A stretch of DNA of 64,000 nt, from positions 5,828,001 to 5,892,000 of the forward strand of contig NZ_CP072600.1 of the NCBI RefSeq assembly GCF_019891175.1. The letters are read 5' to 3'. This stretch comes from Leptothermofonsia sichuanensis E412. Lineage in GTDB: Bacteria > Cyanobacteriota > Cyanobacteriia > Leptolyngbyales > Leptolyngbyaceae. Shown here in pieces: positions 19,272 to 28,800 of this stretch (positions within the stretch are counted from its first letter, which is position 1; each line of letters begins with the position of its first letter). The notes under the pieces are model-generated. The model made no database searches. It saw only the letters and a list, made by a program, of their open reading frames with translations, and was not told where the DNA came from. Both the position numbers and the translations under genes were made by a program.

Positions 19272-21886
19272 AGCAGCCGAAGCATCAAAAAAAGTGGAAG
19301 ATGCCGCATTTCAACTACTGGCTAGCGCTACTTAGCTTTTGCCTGGTGCTTTTGGTTCATCCAGTCCTTGCAGCGGAGCGCCCGACGAAAGTTTCTTTAA
19401 CCACCCTTGATTCACCTTCTCCATTGAGTCAGCAGACTCAGGATGCAGCCCAACTGCTGGAAACAGGCCGACAGCGTTACGAGGCTGGGCAATTGGCTGA
19501 CTCTGTCAGGGCATTTCAACAAGCGGCGGAAGCCTATGGGACACAGGCAGATCCTCTGAATCAGGCATTGAGCTTGAGTTATTTATCCCTGGCGGCTCAA
19601 GCTCTGGGAGACTGGCAGCAGGCAGAAGACAGCGTTGCCACCAGTCGTAAGTTAATCAATGCCTTACCACCGGGCGATCGCGATCGCACAAAAGTATTAG
19701 CCCAAGTGCTAAATACCCAGGGAAAGCTGCAACTGGCTCAAGGAAAGGCTGAAGCCGCACTGACAACCTGGCAAGCGGCTGAGCAGGCCTATGCTCAAAT
19801 CAATGATGGGGTTGGTGTAATTGGTAGCCGCATTAACCAGGCCCAGGCCCTACAAAGTCTGGGAATGTACCATCGGGCACAGAATCTCTTAAAGCGGATT
19901 AACCAGCAACTCAATGACCAGCCACCTTCTGCGCTCAAAGTTGTCGGTTTGCGCAATTTGGGTGAAGTGTTGCAGGTGACTGGCGATCTGACCAATGCCC
20001 AGACGGCCTTAGAAGAAAGTTTGAGGCTGGCTCAACAACTAAATTTGCCTGAAGAGACCAGTGCTGCCCTGTTTAGCTTGGGTAATGCTCAACGGGCTGT
20101 CCAGGATCGTCAAGCTGCCTTGCAATCTTACCAGCAAGCAGCGGCAACAGCTTCTAGCAAAATGACACGTCTGGAAGCTCAGGTCAATCAGCTCAGTTTG
20201 CTGATTGATTTGGAAGATTGGTCAGCCGTTGAGGCGCTACTACGGCAACTGGAGCCTCAACTTGTCAATCTTTCCCCCAGTCGCACCGGTATTGATATCC
20301 AAGTGAATTGGGCTGCCAGTGCTCTGCGTGGCCATCGGCAACAGACCCATGGAAACTTGCCGCCCTTGCGAGAAATTGCGACTCGTCTGGCGACTGCCGT
20401 CAAACAGGCCCGGTTGCTTCAAGATCCTCGAGCAGAATCTTTTGCGCTGGGATATCTGGGGCATCTATATGAGCAAACGCAGCAATGGTCAGAGGCCAAA
20501 AAGCTGACTCAGCAGGCCTTGCAGTTAGCTCAAACCATTGATGCTACGGATATTGCCTATCGCTGGAGCTGGCAGCTAGGCCGGATTTATAGGCAAATGG
20601 GCGATCGCGCCGCCGCCATTGCGGCCTACTCTGAATCGGTGCAACTTCTGAAAGCACTACGCCGAGATCTAGTTGCCATGAGTGAGGCAGTGCAGTTTTC
20701 CTTCCAAGAGACGATTGACCCTGCCCATCGAGAACTAGTCGAGTTATTGGTGGAATCTCCAACTCCCGCACAAGCCGATGTGCAAACCGCCAGAAGTGTG
20801 ATTGAAGCACTACAGCAGGCAGAGTTAGAGAGTTTTCTTCGCTCTGCCTGCCTAGAGCAAGCGATCTCAAATATTGAGACCGCCGATCCGTCAGCAGCTA
20901 TTATTTATCCAATCTTTTTGAAGGAGAAATTTGTTGTTATTAGCTCCATACCTGGTCAACCCCTTAGTTTTTACTCCATACCGCTAGCCAAAACAAAACT
21001 TGAAGCCGTTTTAGAGCAGGCTCTGGTATCACTTAATCCCATCTATGATGATCAAGAGCGTCTGCACCTGTTTGGAGAGATCTATAACTGGCTGATTCGA
21101 CCAATAGAAACCTCACTGGCCAAGAGTAAGGTCAAAACTCTGGTCTTTGTACTAGAGGGAAAGTTGCGAAACCTCCCTATGGCAGCCCTCTATGATGGGC
21201 AGCACTATCTGATTGAGAACTATAGCGTAGCAGTTACACCAGGGTTACAGTTACTAGGACCACAAACTCCCCTTCAGAAAACGGACATGCGGGCATTGGT
21301 TGGGGCATTGACCGAGCCTCGCCAGGGGTTTGTAGCTTTACCAGGTGTCGCGGTTGAAGCGCAGGGAATTGCAGCCCAGCTTACAGTTACAAAGTTACTC
21401 AACCAGAGCTTTACACAAGCCCAACTGCAAACCCAACTGCAAACCTCCAATCTACCGATTGTCCACCTGGCAACCCATGGCCAATTTAGCTCTAATCTTG
21501 ATAAAACCTTTATCCTGACCTGGGATGATCGACTCACCGTTGATGGGATTAGGAAAAGTCTGAAATTGCGCTTAGAAACGAGCCAGCGCTCCATTGAGTT
21601 ACTGGTTCTCAGTGCCTGTGAAACAGCAGAAGGAGATGATCGAGCCGCTTTAGGTTTGGCAGGTCTAGCTGTTCGCTCAGGAGCCAGAAGTACTTTAGCC
21701 AGTCTCTGGTCGGTAAACGATGCATCAACAGCAGAACTCATGGTGAAATTTTATCAAGCTCTTAAGCAGGCAGACACCAGTAAAGCCGAGGCTCTGCGTC
21801 AGAGCCAGCTTGCTCTGCTCCGTTCTAGCGAATACCAGCATCCGTTTTACTGGGCTGCTTTTATCTTGATTGGTAACTGGTTGTAA
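19268..21886 (+). CDS. TPR-CHAT caspase-like peptidase
   Basis: The 872-residue protein has a hydrophobic N-terminal signal segment (about 15-36, ending LAAERP). Several TPR repeats follow (about 55-480; for example ALQSYQQAAATA, AEAALTTWQAAEQAY). The C-terminal CHAT domain (about 540-872) carries candidate catalytic His737 (HLATHG) and Cys784 (LSACET). The N-terminal signal predicts export or membrane anchoring together with its hemagglutinin neighbour. It starts inside the previous stop (ATGA). The same pair is fused in one protein at 2907-8483. It is followed at once by a 124-bp inserted element. Confidence 0.9.
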   Translation: MKQPKHQKKWKMPHFNYWLALLSFCLVLLVHPVLAAERPTKVSLTTLDSPSPLSQQTQDAAQLLETGRQRYEAGQLADSVRAFQQAAEAYGTQADPLNQALSLSYLSLAAQALGDWQQAEDSVATSRKLINALPPGDRDRTKVLAQVLNTQGKLQLAQGKAEAALTTWQAAEQAYAQINDGVGVIGSRINQAQALQSLGMYHRAQNLLKRINQQLNDQPPSALKVVGLRNLGEVLQVTGDLTNAQTALEESLRLAQQLNLPEETSAALFSLGNAQRAVQDRQAALQSYQQAAATASSKMTRLEAQVNQLSLLIDLEDWSAVEALLRQLEPQLVNLSPSRTGIDIQVNWAASALRGHRQQTHGNLPPLREIATRLATAVKQARLLQDPRAESFALGYLGHLYEQTQQWSEAKKLTQQALQLAQTIDATDIAYRWSWQLGRIYRQMGDRAAAIAAYSESVQLLKALRRDLVAMSEAVQFSFQETIDPAHRELVELLVESPTPAQADVQTARSVIEALQQAELESFLRSACLEQAISNIETADPSAAIIYPIFLKEKFVVISSIPGQPLSFYSIPLAKTKLEAVLEQALVSLNPIYDDQERLHLFGEIYNWLIRPIETSLAKSKVKTLVFVLEGKLRNLPMAALYDGQHYLIENYSVAVTPGLQLLGPQTPLQKTDMRALVGALTEPRQGFVALPGVAVEAQGIAAQLTVTKLLNQSFTQAQLQTQLQTSNLPIVHLATHGQFSSNLDKTFILTWDDRLTVDGIRKSLKLRLETSQRSIELLVLSACETAEGDDRAALGLAGLAVRSGARSTLASLWSVNDASTAELMVKFYQALKQADTSKAEALRQSQLALLRSSEYQHPFYWAAFILIGNWL

Positions 21887-21888
21887 AA

Positions 21889-22012
21889 GGCTTTGTTGCA
21901 CAGATACCTGAATCCCTTGTGTAGCAAGGATCGTCAACTGATTTCATTTATTGACAAAGTCTTGTGTAGCAGGCTTTTCAGCCAAAAGTCGGATTCATTA
22001 TGCGACAAAGCT
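21889..22012. mobile_element. 124-bp MITE with 9-bp target duplication
   Basis: The ends are inverted repeats: GGCTTTGTTGCAC on the left, and on the right a sequence whose complement is AGCTTTGTCGCAT. The 9-bp direct repeat GTTGTAAAA flanks it at 21880-21888 and 22013-22021, which is the hallmark of transposition. The left copy spans the stop codon of the CHAT gene, so the insertion spared the reading frame. It has no coding capacity and needs a transposase in trans. Confidence 0.75.
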
Positions 22013-22057
22013 GTTGTAAAAGAAAGGTAATTGGGGAAGGAAAGGTAATTGGGGAAG

Positions 22058-22137
22058 GGTGGTGCTGAATAGCAGTATGAATTGGAACGAAGTTTCAATT
22101 CATACAACGCTCAATTCATACCCGAAATCAGCAACGC
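22058..22137 (+). repeat. 78-bp dispersed hairpin repeat, copy A
   Basis: This is one of five similar copies in the window (also 35933, 40886, 52745 and, inverted, 58908). The core is a hairpin, GTATGAATTG ... CAATTCATAC, followed by a second AATTCATACCC arm and ATCAGCAA. It lies between the CHAT and DUF928 genes. A small tandem duplication (GAAAGGTAATTGGGGA twice, 22022-22056) sits just before it. Confidence 0.6.
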
Positions 22138-22219
22138 CAATTGGGGAAGTGAATTGCTAAAGCAACACCTGAGCAACTTGAGCATTGATTGAGAATGAAT
22201 TTAATTTAGGAGTTCGTCC

Positions 22220-22951
22220 ATGAAAACCTCTAAGGCAGTTAAACGCAATCACATCTTCTCCATAGTGTTGATAACATCTACGTTTCTATTGGGAGTAGAC
22301 CGATTACTCGATAGGGCTGCCTGGGCGGTTCCCTTCAATCCACCCAGTGGGGGAGCACCCAAAGGAAGAGGGGGAGCGTCCCGTGGGGATGCCGTCTGCT
22401 CTCCTGACCCTGAAACATTCATTCAGCGATTTACAGCCCTGGCACCATCTGACTCAAACTATGGTTTGACCGTGTCCCAACGTCCAACTCTATTTGCTTA
22501 CATCCCGCCCACTTCTGCTCAAAAGGCATTTTTCACGATTAAAGAAGAGAATGGGCGGGTCCATCACCAGATGATGTTGTCTATTGCTAGCAAGGGAGGC
22601 ATCCTGCGAATTAATCTGCCTCAATCGGCACCTCCCCTCAAGTTAGGCCAGCGCTACCAATGGGGTATTGCTCTTCTCTGTAAGGGCAAGCTCAGACCAG
22701 ATAGCCCCTTTGTCAGCAGTTGGGTGCAGCGAGTTGAGTTACCGACCAGCTTGACTGGAAAAATAAGCCCGTCAGCCTCAATGGAGCAGGTGGCTTTGTA
22801 TGGAGCGAATGGTATCTGGTACGACATGCTGGCTACTTTGGCAGAGCTGAAACAGCAGCAACCCAATAACAGTGGCCTACAGTCTCGTTGGAGTGAGCTG
22901 CTGAGTTCGGTGGGTTTAGGGGCGATCGCGCAAGAAACGCCTGACCTTTAG
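22220..22951 (+). CDS. DUF928 secreted protein (locus 2)
   Basis: The 243-residue DUF928 protein has an N-terminal hydrophobic signal (about 12-36) and then the Gly/Arg-rich PPSGGAPKGRGGASRGDAVC motif. It shows the same order of strands as the locus-1 copy (TLFAYIPP, GQRYQWGIALLCKG, FVSSWVQRVELP) and the conserved GIWYDMLATLAELKQQQP C-terminal motif. The ribosome site is AGGAG, 9 nt before the ATG. It lies between the CHAT and CHASE2-GGDEF genes. Its biochemical role is unknown; the location suggests a periplasmic partner of the CHASE2 sensor. Confidence 0.88.
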   Translation: MKTSKAVKRNHIFSIVLITSTFLLGVDRLLDRAAWAVPFNPPSGGAPKGRGGASRGDAVCSPDPETFIQRFTALAPSDSNYGLTVSQRPTLFAYIPPTSAQKAFFTIKEENGRVHHQMMLSIASKGGILRINLPQSAPPLKLGQRYQWGIALLCKGKLRPDSPFVSSWVQRVELPTSLTGKISPSASMEQVALYGANGIWYDMLATLAELKQQQPNNSGLQSRWSELLSSVGLGAIAQETPDL

Positions 22952-23076
22952 AGGGTCATCACAGAGACACAGGTAGACCGAATATCCTAACGGCAAAACA
23001 CGGATTCGCTTACCAGGCGGCAACTATACTTTCTCAGTTGGGAACTCTAACCTGGGAGCTAAAAGCAAAGGGGGGT

Positions 23077-24846
23077 ATGAGAATCCACTTAAAGCCTAAG
23101 CAATCACCTGATCGTCGCTCTTGGCGAAGCAGGCTGCAAGGATGGCCTTTACTGGTCATTGCACCAGGAGTTGCCGCTTTGATAACTGGTTTGAGCAGTA
23201 TCGGTTGGCTAGAACCAGTGGAGTGGATGACGTTTGACTTATTTTTTCGACGGCGTCCCCCAGAGCCTCCGGATCACCGCATTACTGTGGTGACTATTAC
23301 CGATCAAGATATTACGAATATTGGCCAGTGGCCAATTCCCGATAAGCTGCTTGCCAGAGCACTTTCCCATTTACATGCCCATCGGCCCCGTGTGATTGGA
23401 CTGGACCTGTACCGGGATTTCCCGGTTGAGCCAGGGCATCAGGAGTTGCTTCGTTCGTTCCAATCCATTCCTAATTTGATTGGTGTCCAGAGAGCGTTTG
23501 GCTTGCAAAAGGTACCGCCACCGCCCGTTTTGGATCAACTCAACCGGGTTGCAGATGCAAGCATTCCCGAAGATGGTGACAAGCGGGTCAGACGTGCCTT
23601 ACTTACAGGAGAGGAAGGCGATCGCGTTTATCAGGGATTGGGGCTGGCCCTCGCTCTCAAGTATCTAGAGAAGGAGCAAATTATCCCTTTGCCCGGCGAT
23701 CAGCCACATACCTATCGATTAGGGTTGGCGCGGATCGAACCTTTCCGAGGGGGGGATGGAGGCTATACGAATGCGGATGATCTTGGCTACCAGTTGCTGC
23801 TGAACTACCGTGGATCCGATGGAGTTTTTCAGACAATTACCCTTACAGAGGTGCTCCAGAATCGGTTTCAGGCCGATTGGGTAAAAGATCGGGTGATTTT
23901 AATTGGCACGACTGCTGAGAGTGTTAAGGATCTTTTTCTAACTCCCTACGGTGATGAATCGGCTGGCTATACAAATTGGACCTCTGGCGTCATTATCCAT
24001 GCCAATATTGTCAGCCAGATCCTGAGTGCAGCTCAGGATGGTCGCCCCCTTTTACGGGGTGTTTCAGGTTTCTCAAAACATCTCTGGGTGATGATCTGGG
24101 CTTTTGCAGGAGTAGGAACCAGTTGGCAACTGCTTCAAGCAAATTGGGTACATAAACGACTGACCTATGGCAGTGCGATTGCAGGCATATGGTTGGTGAG
24201 CGGAGGGCTGGTTGTTATCAGCTACTTATTTTTTCTGAATGGCTGGTGGTTCCCAGTGGCCGCCCCGGTTTTTGCCGTTAATTGTGCGGCCATTGTTTGC
24301 TTTGCTTACCACAGCTACAAGCTGCAGCATTTTGCTTATTTTGATGGGCTGACACAGGTGGCCAATCGTCGTTATTTCGATTTACATCTTGCCAGGCAAG
24401 TCTATCGAAAAGGTACCTTATCGCTGATTTTATGCGACGTTGACTATTTCAAGCTCTATAACGATACTTATGGGCATCCAGCAGGCGATCGCTGTCTGCA
24501 ACAGGTGGCATTTGCTATTCGCCGCGCCGTGCGCTGGAAAGATTTTGTTGCCCGCTATGGTGGGGAAGAATTTGCCGTGATTATACCTGCACTGGATGCA
24601 AAAGACGCTGTTCACATTGCCGAACGAATTACCGAGCAAGTGAGACAACTAAAATTACCGCATCAGGCATCAAAAGCAGCAGACCACGTCACGATCAGTT
24701 GTGGTGTGGCAACGGTAGAAATCAATGCTCAACGGTTCAATAGTGCGGGTTGGTCAGGTGGGCATCTGATCGCCGCCGCAGATCAAGCACTTTATCAGGC
24801 CAAAGCAGAAGGCCGCAACCGGGTCATTCTAAATCAGCTAGAGTAG
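23077..24846 (+). CDS. CHASE2-GGDEF diguanylate cyclase (locus 2)
   Basis: This membrane sensor makes cyclic di-GMP from two GTP. It has a membrane segment at about 27-45, an external CHASE2 domain (about 50-320; GLDLYRDFP, LLNYRG, VILIGTTAESVKDLFLTPYG) and three further membrane segments at about 345-420. The cytoplasmic GGDEF domain has the active GGEEF motif at residue 495 and DVDYFKLYNDTYGHPAGD. An RWKD sequence sits at the inhibitory I-site position, so product inhibition is likely. The ATG at 23077 follows a G-rich ribosome site; an upstream TTG at 23038 is less likely. It ends the locus-2 cluster. Confidence 0.92.
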   Translation: MRIHLKPKQSPDRRSWRSRLQGWPLLVIAPGVAALITGLSSIGWLEPVEWMTFDLFFRRRPPEPPDHRITVVTITDQDITNIGQWPIPDKLLARALSHLHAHRPRVIGLDLYRDFPVEPGHQELLRSFQSIPNLIGVQRAFGLQKVPPPPVLDQLNRVADASIPEDGDKRVRRALLTGEEGDRVYQGLGLALALKYLEKEQIIPLPGDQPHTYRLGLARIEPFRGGDGGYTNADDLGYQLLLNYRGSDGVFQTITLTEVLQNRFQADWVKDRVILIGTTAESVKDLFLTPYGDESAGYTNWTSGVIIHANIVSQILSAAQDGRPLLRGVSGFSKHLWVMIWAFAGVGTSWQLLQANWVHKRLTYGSAIAGIWLVSGGLVVISYLFFLNGWWFPVAAPVFAVNCAAIVCFAYHSYKLQHFAYFDGLTQVANRRYFDLHLARQVYRKGTLSLILCDVDYFKLYNDTYGHPAGDRCLQQVAFAIRRAVRWKDFVARYGGEEFAVIIPALDAKDAVHIAERITEQVRQLKLPHQASKAADHVTISCGVATVEINAQRFNSAGWSGGHLIAAADQALYQAKAEGRNRVILNQLE

Positions 24847-25437
24847 GCCAAACCTGAGTTCATTTCTGTGAACACTTTAGAAACTCTGTAGTTCTAACTT
24901 GGTTTTGAAACAAAATGTCAATCACCAGAAACCAGGTTAAGATCCGCCCTTTACCAGACTCCAGCCTGGTAATGTTGGGTGAGAAGCTCTCGCCTCCAAT
25001 GGAATCCGAGAAGCTAGAGCTTTTATCGATGGGTTTGCTAAGCCGGAGGTTAGCAAAAGGCTTTTGGATAACAAACCAACCGGGAGCATGTCACCTTTGC
25101 AGGCCCTCATCCCCAGCCCCTTCTCCCAACCTGGGAGAAGGGGAGCCGAGCCATCTCAAAGTCCCTCTCCCAATTTGGGAGAGGGATTTAGGGTGAGGGC
25201 AAAAGTGACATGCACCCAACCAACCTGCACTTGTGGGGTTTTGTAACAAAGCCTCGTCATTGCATAAAACGAGCGGTGATTCAGCAAGACCTGTTTGAAA
25301 GCTAAACCCACAGGACTTACGCATTTTGCCAAAACCTCGGAGGTTTAAGCGCCGATGTGAGCGAGGTGCAGCTTCAGGTTAAAACCTCCGAGGTTTGCGT
25401 AAGCCCCGGATTACTTAATTGCCCCAAGGGAAACCGT
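24847..25437. other. Repeat-rich intergenic region
   Basis: No gene is seen. It contains a hairpin-forming CCAGACTCCAGCCTGG at about 24956. A common palindromic pair lies at 25125-25200 (CTCCCAACCTGGGAG and CTCCCAATTTGGGAG, followed by GGATTTAGGGTGAGGGC). A MITE-like element occupies 25316-25403. Confidence 0.5.
25316..25403. repeat. 88-bp MITE-like element with AAACCTC palindromes
   Basis: The terminal inverted repeats are CTTACGCA (25316-25323) and TGCGTAAG (25396-25403). Inside each end lies a palindrome, AAACCTCGGAGGTTT at 25332 and AAACCTCCGAGGTTT at 25382. The same palindrome forms the whole spacer of the mini-array at 49912-49950. The right end overlaps the sequence just upstream of the next small gene. 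Confidence 0.6.
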
Positions 25438-25671
25438 ATGGCCAAGATTCGAGACATTGTGGAGCAGACATTGAAAATCCGGTATTTGAGTTTTGATGCT
25501 GAAAATCAGATGTGGCAACTGTTGAGAATGTCCTACGACACGGAAGACCTCAAAGCATTTCTGGCATTGCAGCGGGAAATTATGACAAAACAGGTTCGGC
25601 AAGAGTCACGCGAGCTTAGAAATCGCCTATTTGAACCAACCAGAGATATTCGAGAAGTCAGTCGCATCTAA
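25438..25671 (+). CDS. Small hypothetical protein
   Basis: A 77-residue protein of unknown function. It is mostly helical and charged: a first helix IRDIVEQTLKIRYL, a middle part with MWQLLRMSYDTEDLKAFLALQ, and a basic C-terminal helix with many Arg and Glu. I chose the ATG at 25438, preceded by AAGGGAAA, over a start at 25357 that would lie in the repeat element. It stands alone between signalling and protease genes. Confidence 0.6.
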   Translation: MAKIRDIVEQTLKIRYLSFDAENQMWQLLRMSYDTEDLKAFLALQREIMTKQVRQESRELRNRLFEPTRDIREVSRI

Positions 25672-25707
25672 GTTTTTACCCGTTTCCGCCAGTATTGAAC
25701 AGGTTTT

Positions 25708-25742
25708 AAATCTCCGATTTCTCCAAAGAAGTTGGAGATCTA
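25708..25742. repeat. Imperfect copy of the AGATCTCCAACTTCT palindrome
   Basis: It reads AATCTCCGATTTCTCCAAAG then AAGTTGGAGAT, a diverged form of the perfect 33-nt palindrome at 58377-58409. A half copy (AGAAGTTGGAGATCTG) lies at about 29790. This is a dispersed hairpin family. Confidence 0.5.
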
Positions 25743-25848
25743 GACAGAGCTTTTTTGCCTATCGCTACTATCCCTACTAGAGAGGTTTAACCGCAGTAGG
25801 GAGTCAATTCTGCTGTCTTTATTCCCTATTCATTCGGAAGTCTTACAT

Positions 25849-28800
25849 ATGTCACAACATTCTCTGCACGTTCCTCCAGGTTTCTCCAATTCTGGTCAAT
25901 CGAATGCAAATCTTCTTGCAGATTTATCATCTCATACAGCATTAGAAACCCTGAGTCATCCATTCCAACAGCACAATTTACAACTTTATGCCCGCGCTGC
26001 TGACTCTCTGATTACAGCGATCGCTCAGGGTAGCCCCACTCCTTCTACCACTCGATACCCCAACACGGTCACCAATGGTGATTTTCTAATTCAGGGCAAC
26101 TCGATTGCTACCTTGATCGGAGATGGATTGGATGAGTTCACCACCTGGACATTTGATCTGAGCCGTGATCCAGACTTTTCCGCTTTTACGAACACAATGT
26201 TCCTGGCCTCTGCTGAATTGACTCTGACGCTAAAACCCACCTTTGGGGTGCATACGGACGGAATTACAATCCAGGGACTCGGTTCGATTGTGCAACCGAT
26301 TCGAGCGTTACCTGTCGGTGAAACCAGCACAATTACCATTGATTTGCTGGATTACTTCAGTCCCGATACAGTTGTACAGGCTATACAACGAAACGCTGGC
26401 AGGCTTTCAACCACCTATCAGGATGATGCGATCGTCTCCTTCGCCCAGTTGAAACTGTCTACGTTTGACTCCGGTGTTTTCACGGTAGGAGACACCGGGC
26501 AAGTCAGCATCGATTTCCTGGTAGATAGCAGTGCCGCTGAAGGTGAGCTGGCGATCTTCAGCCTGGAAGGGATGGGACAGTACAAACCAGGCTCGACAGC
26601 GTTTATCCAGGAGGCAACCCGCCGCGCCCTGACCAATTCCAGTCTGGGTCATGTGGTGATCTCTGATCCAGTAGAAGGAGCCAGGTTTAAGGGCATTTTA
26701 GGTGCCCATGAAGGACGAGATTGGAACCGTGGGAAATATTCGGAAAATAAAACGTTCTGGATGCGTCCGGGCGATCGCTTTGGTTTCATGCTGGTTCCCA
26801 ATGGCTGGACTTCAGAGGTATTTAGGAACCCTGAAGTTGGTGGGTCTCAACAGCCTTTATTCTCGATGACAACAACTCCTTTCAGTCATACTTCTCAGTT
26901 TGCCTGGGTTGTAGCCACTCAAACGGACAACAATGTCTTTGCCTTTGAAGATCTATCGCTCACAGGCAGCTCCGACCGCGACTATAATGATGTTGTTTTT
27001 CAGGTGCAGGGGGCGATCGGTCATGCACCAGTCATAGATAGAGTCATTCATCCCGCAAAAGACTGGCGCAAGTCTTCTGTCGGGGCAGCCATGATTGCCC
27101 ACCTGGAACTGGCGCAGGATTTGGGACTCATCACCGACCCTGTAGAAGTTGGTAATGGAGTTTGGTTCCTGGGTGAAGGCATTCCCTCCGACGAATTGAG
27201 AATCATCAGACCAAATAGCATTGCCGCAGCTACTACTATTAAGACCAATCAAATTTGGGCGGGGACAGGGCTAAACCTGGATGGTAACGGCTTCACAGTC
27301 GGCATTTGGGAGACAGGTGAGCCAGGAACAGGGAACTGGAGAGTTCGCAATACCCATGAGAAACTAATGGGACGAACGGTTCTGGTTGATCCTGATCGAC
27401 CCACTGGATTTAGCGATCATGCAACTCGGGTTGCTGGAGTTCTTGGTGCCGCACTGGGAGGCGCAGGCATTGGGGCAGCTAATGCTCGTGGTATGGCAAG
27501 TCAAGTCAACTTACGGAGCTACAGCGCAAGAAATGACATCGCTGAGATGGGTCGAGATGCGGAGCGATTGATTGCATCCAACCATTCCTATGGAGCGTTT
27601 CGTGGTTGGAATGAGCGGGAAATCGATCCTAGAAATAGTCTGACTGTGAACACGGCTCCAACGAGTCGAACTGATGTTTGGCTGGGCGATCGCGGTGGAG
27701 ACTATATTTCTTCTGGTGAAGATCAGGGTTTTGGTAAATACAGCTCTGAAGCTCAAGCCCTGGACAGAGTCCTTTTTGAGCATCCTTACTTACTGAGTGT
27801 GTGGTCAGCAGGCAACGATCGCAATGATCAATTTACCAATGCAAACGGCAACAATTCCTATGTCACTTACTTTGGGTCAAACCCCAGACTATCTGGATTC
27901 AATTGGTCTGGAAAGGGGTGGTATCTGGTGCCGACCAGTATCGCTCCAGAACCAGACAGCGATGGGAACTCAGGAACAGGTTATGATTCCTTACCGGATG
28001 AGACATCCGCTAAAAACACTCTCGTGGTTGGCGCAATTAACAGTACAGGCTCAATGTCAACCTTTTCCTCCTGGGGACCGACAGATGATGGGCGAATTAA
28101 ACCCAACGTTGTTGCCAACGGTGTGAATGTTCTCGCAGCAAGTTCTGCTTCAGATACGGCTTATACACCAGGCGACGGTACTTCCCTTGCAGCCCCCAGT
28201 GTGACTGGAACAGCCGTGCTTTTAATTCAGCATTACCGCAATCTTTTTGGTCATTTGCCCCGCAGTGCAACGACTAAAGGGCTTCTGATTCACACAGCAA
28301 CCGACGCAGGTAGACCGGGTCCTGATTATGCCTTTGGTTGGGGAGTTGTCGATGCAAATAGCGCTGCCCAGTTTTTAATCAATGCAACGGCACCAAATCC
28401 CACGTCTTATGTCCGAGAAGAAACCTATACTGGCACCGAAAGAACCATGACCCTCTGGTCTGATGGCACCACTCCCTTAAAAGCGACGCTGGCCTGGACT
28501 GACCCCGCAGGACAGCCGCAAGGAAAGGGGCTGGATGTCCGTACTCCAGTATTAGTCAACGATCTGGATTTGTGGATTACTGGACCAGATGGCGTTCACC
28601 ATCCCTGGACCTTAAACCCACTGAATCCAACCAATCCAGCCGTCCAGATTACTCGTAATCATCTGGACAACGTTGAGCAGGTGTTAATTCCCAACCCGGT
28701 GGCTGGAGAGTACACCATCCATGTGGGTCATAGCGGGCGTTCCTTTGAGCAGCATTATTCCCTGTTGCTCGATGGTGGCACAACCCGACAGGGCAACTTA

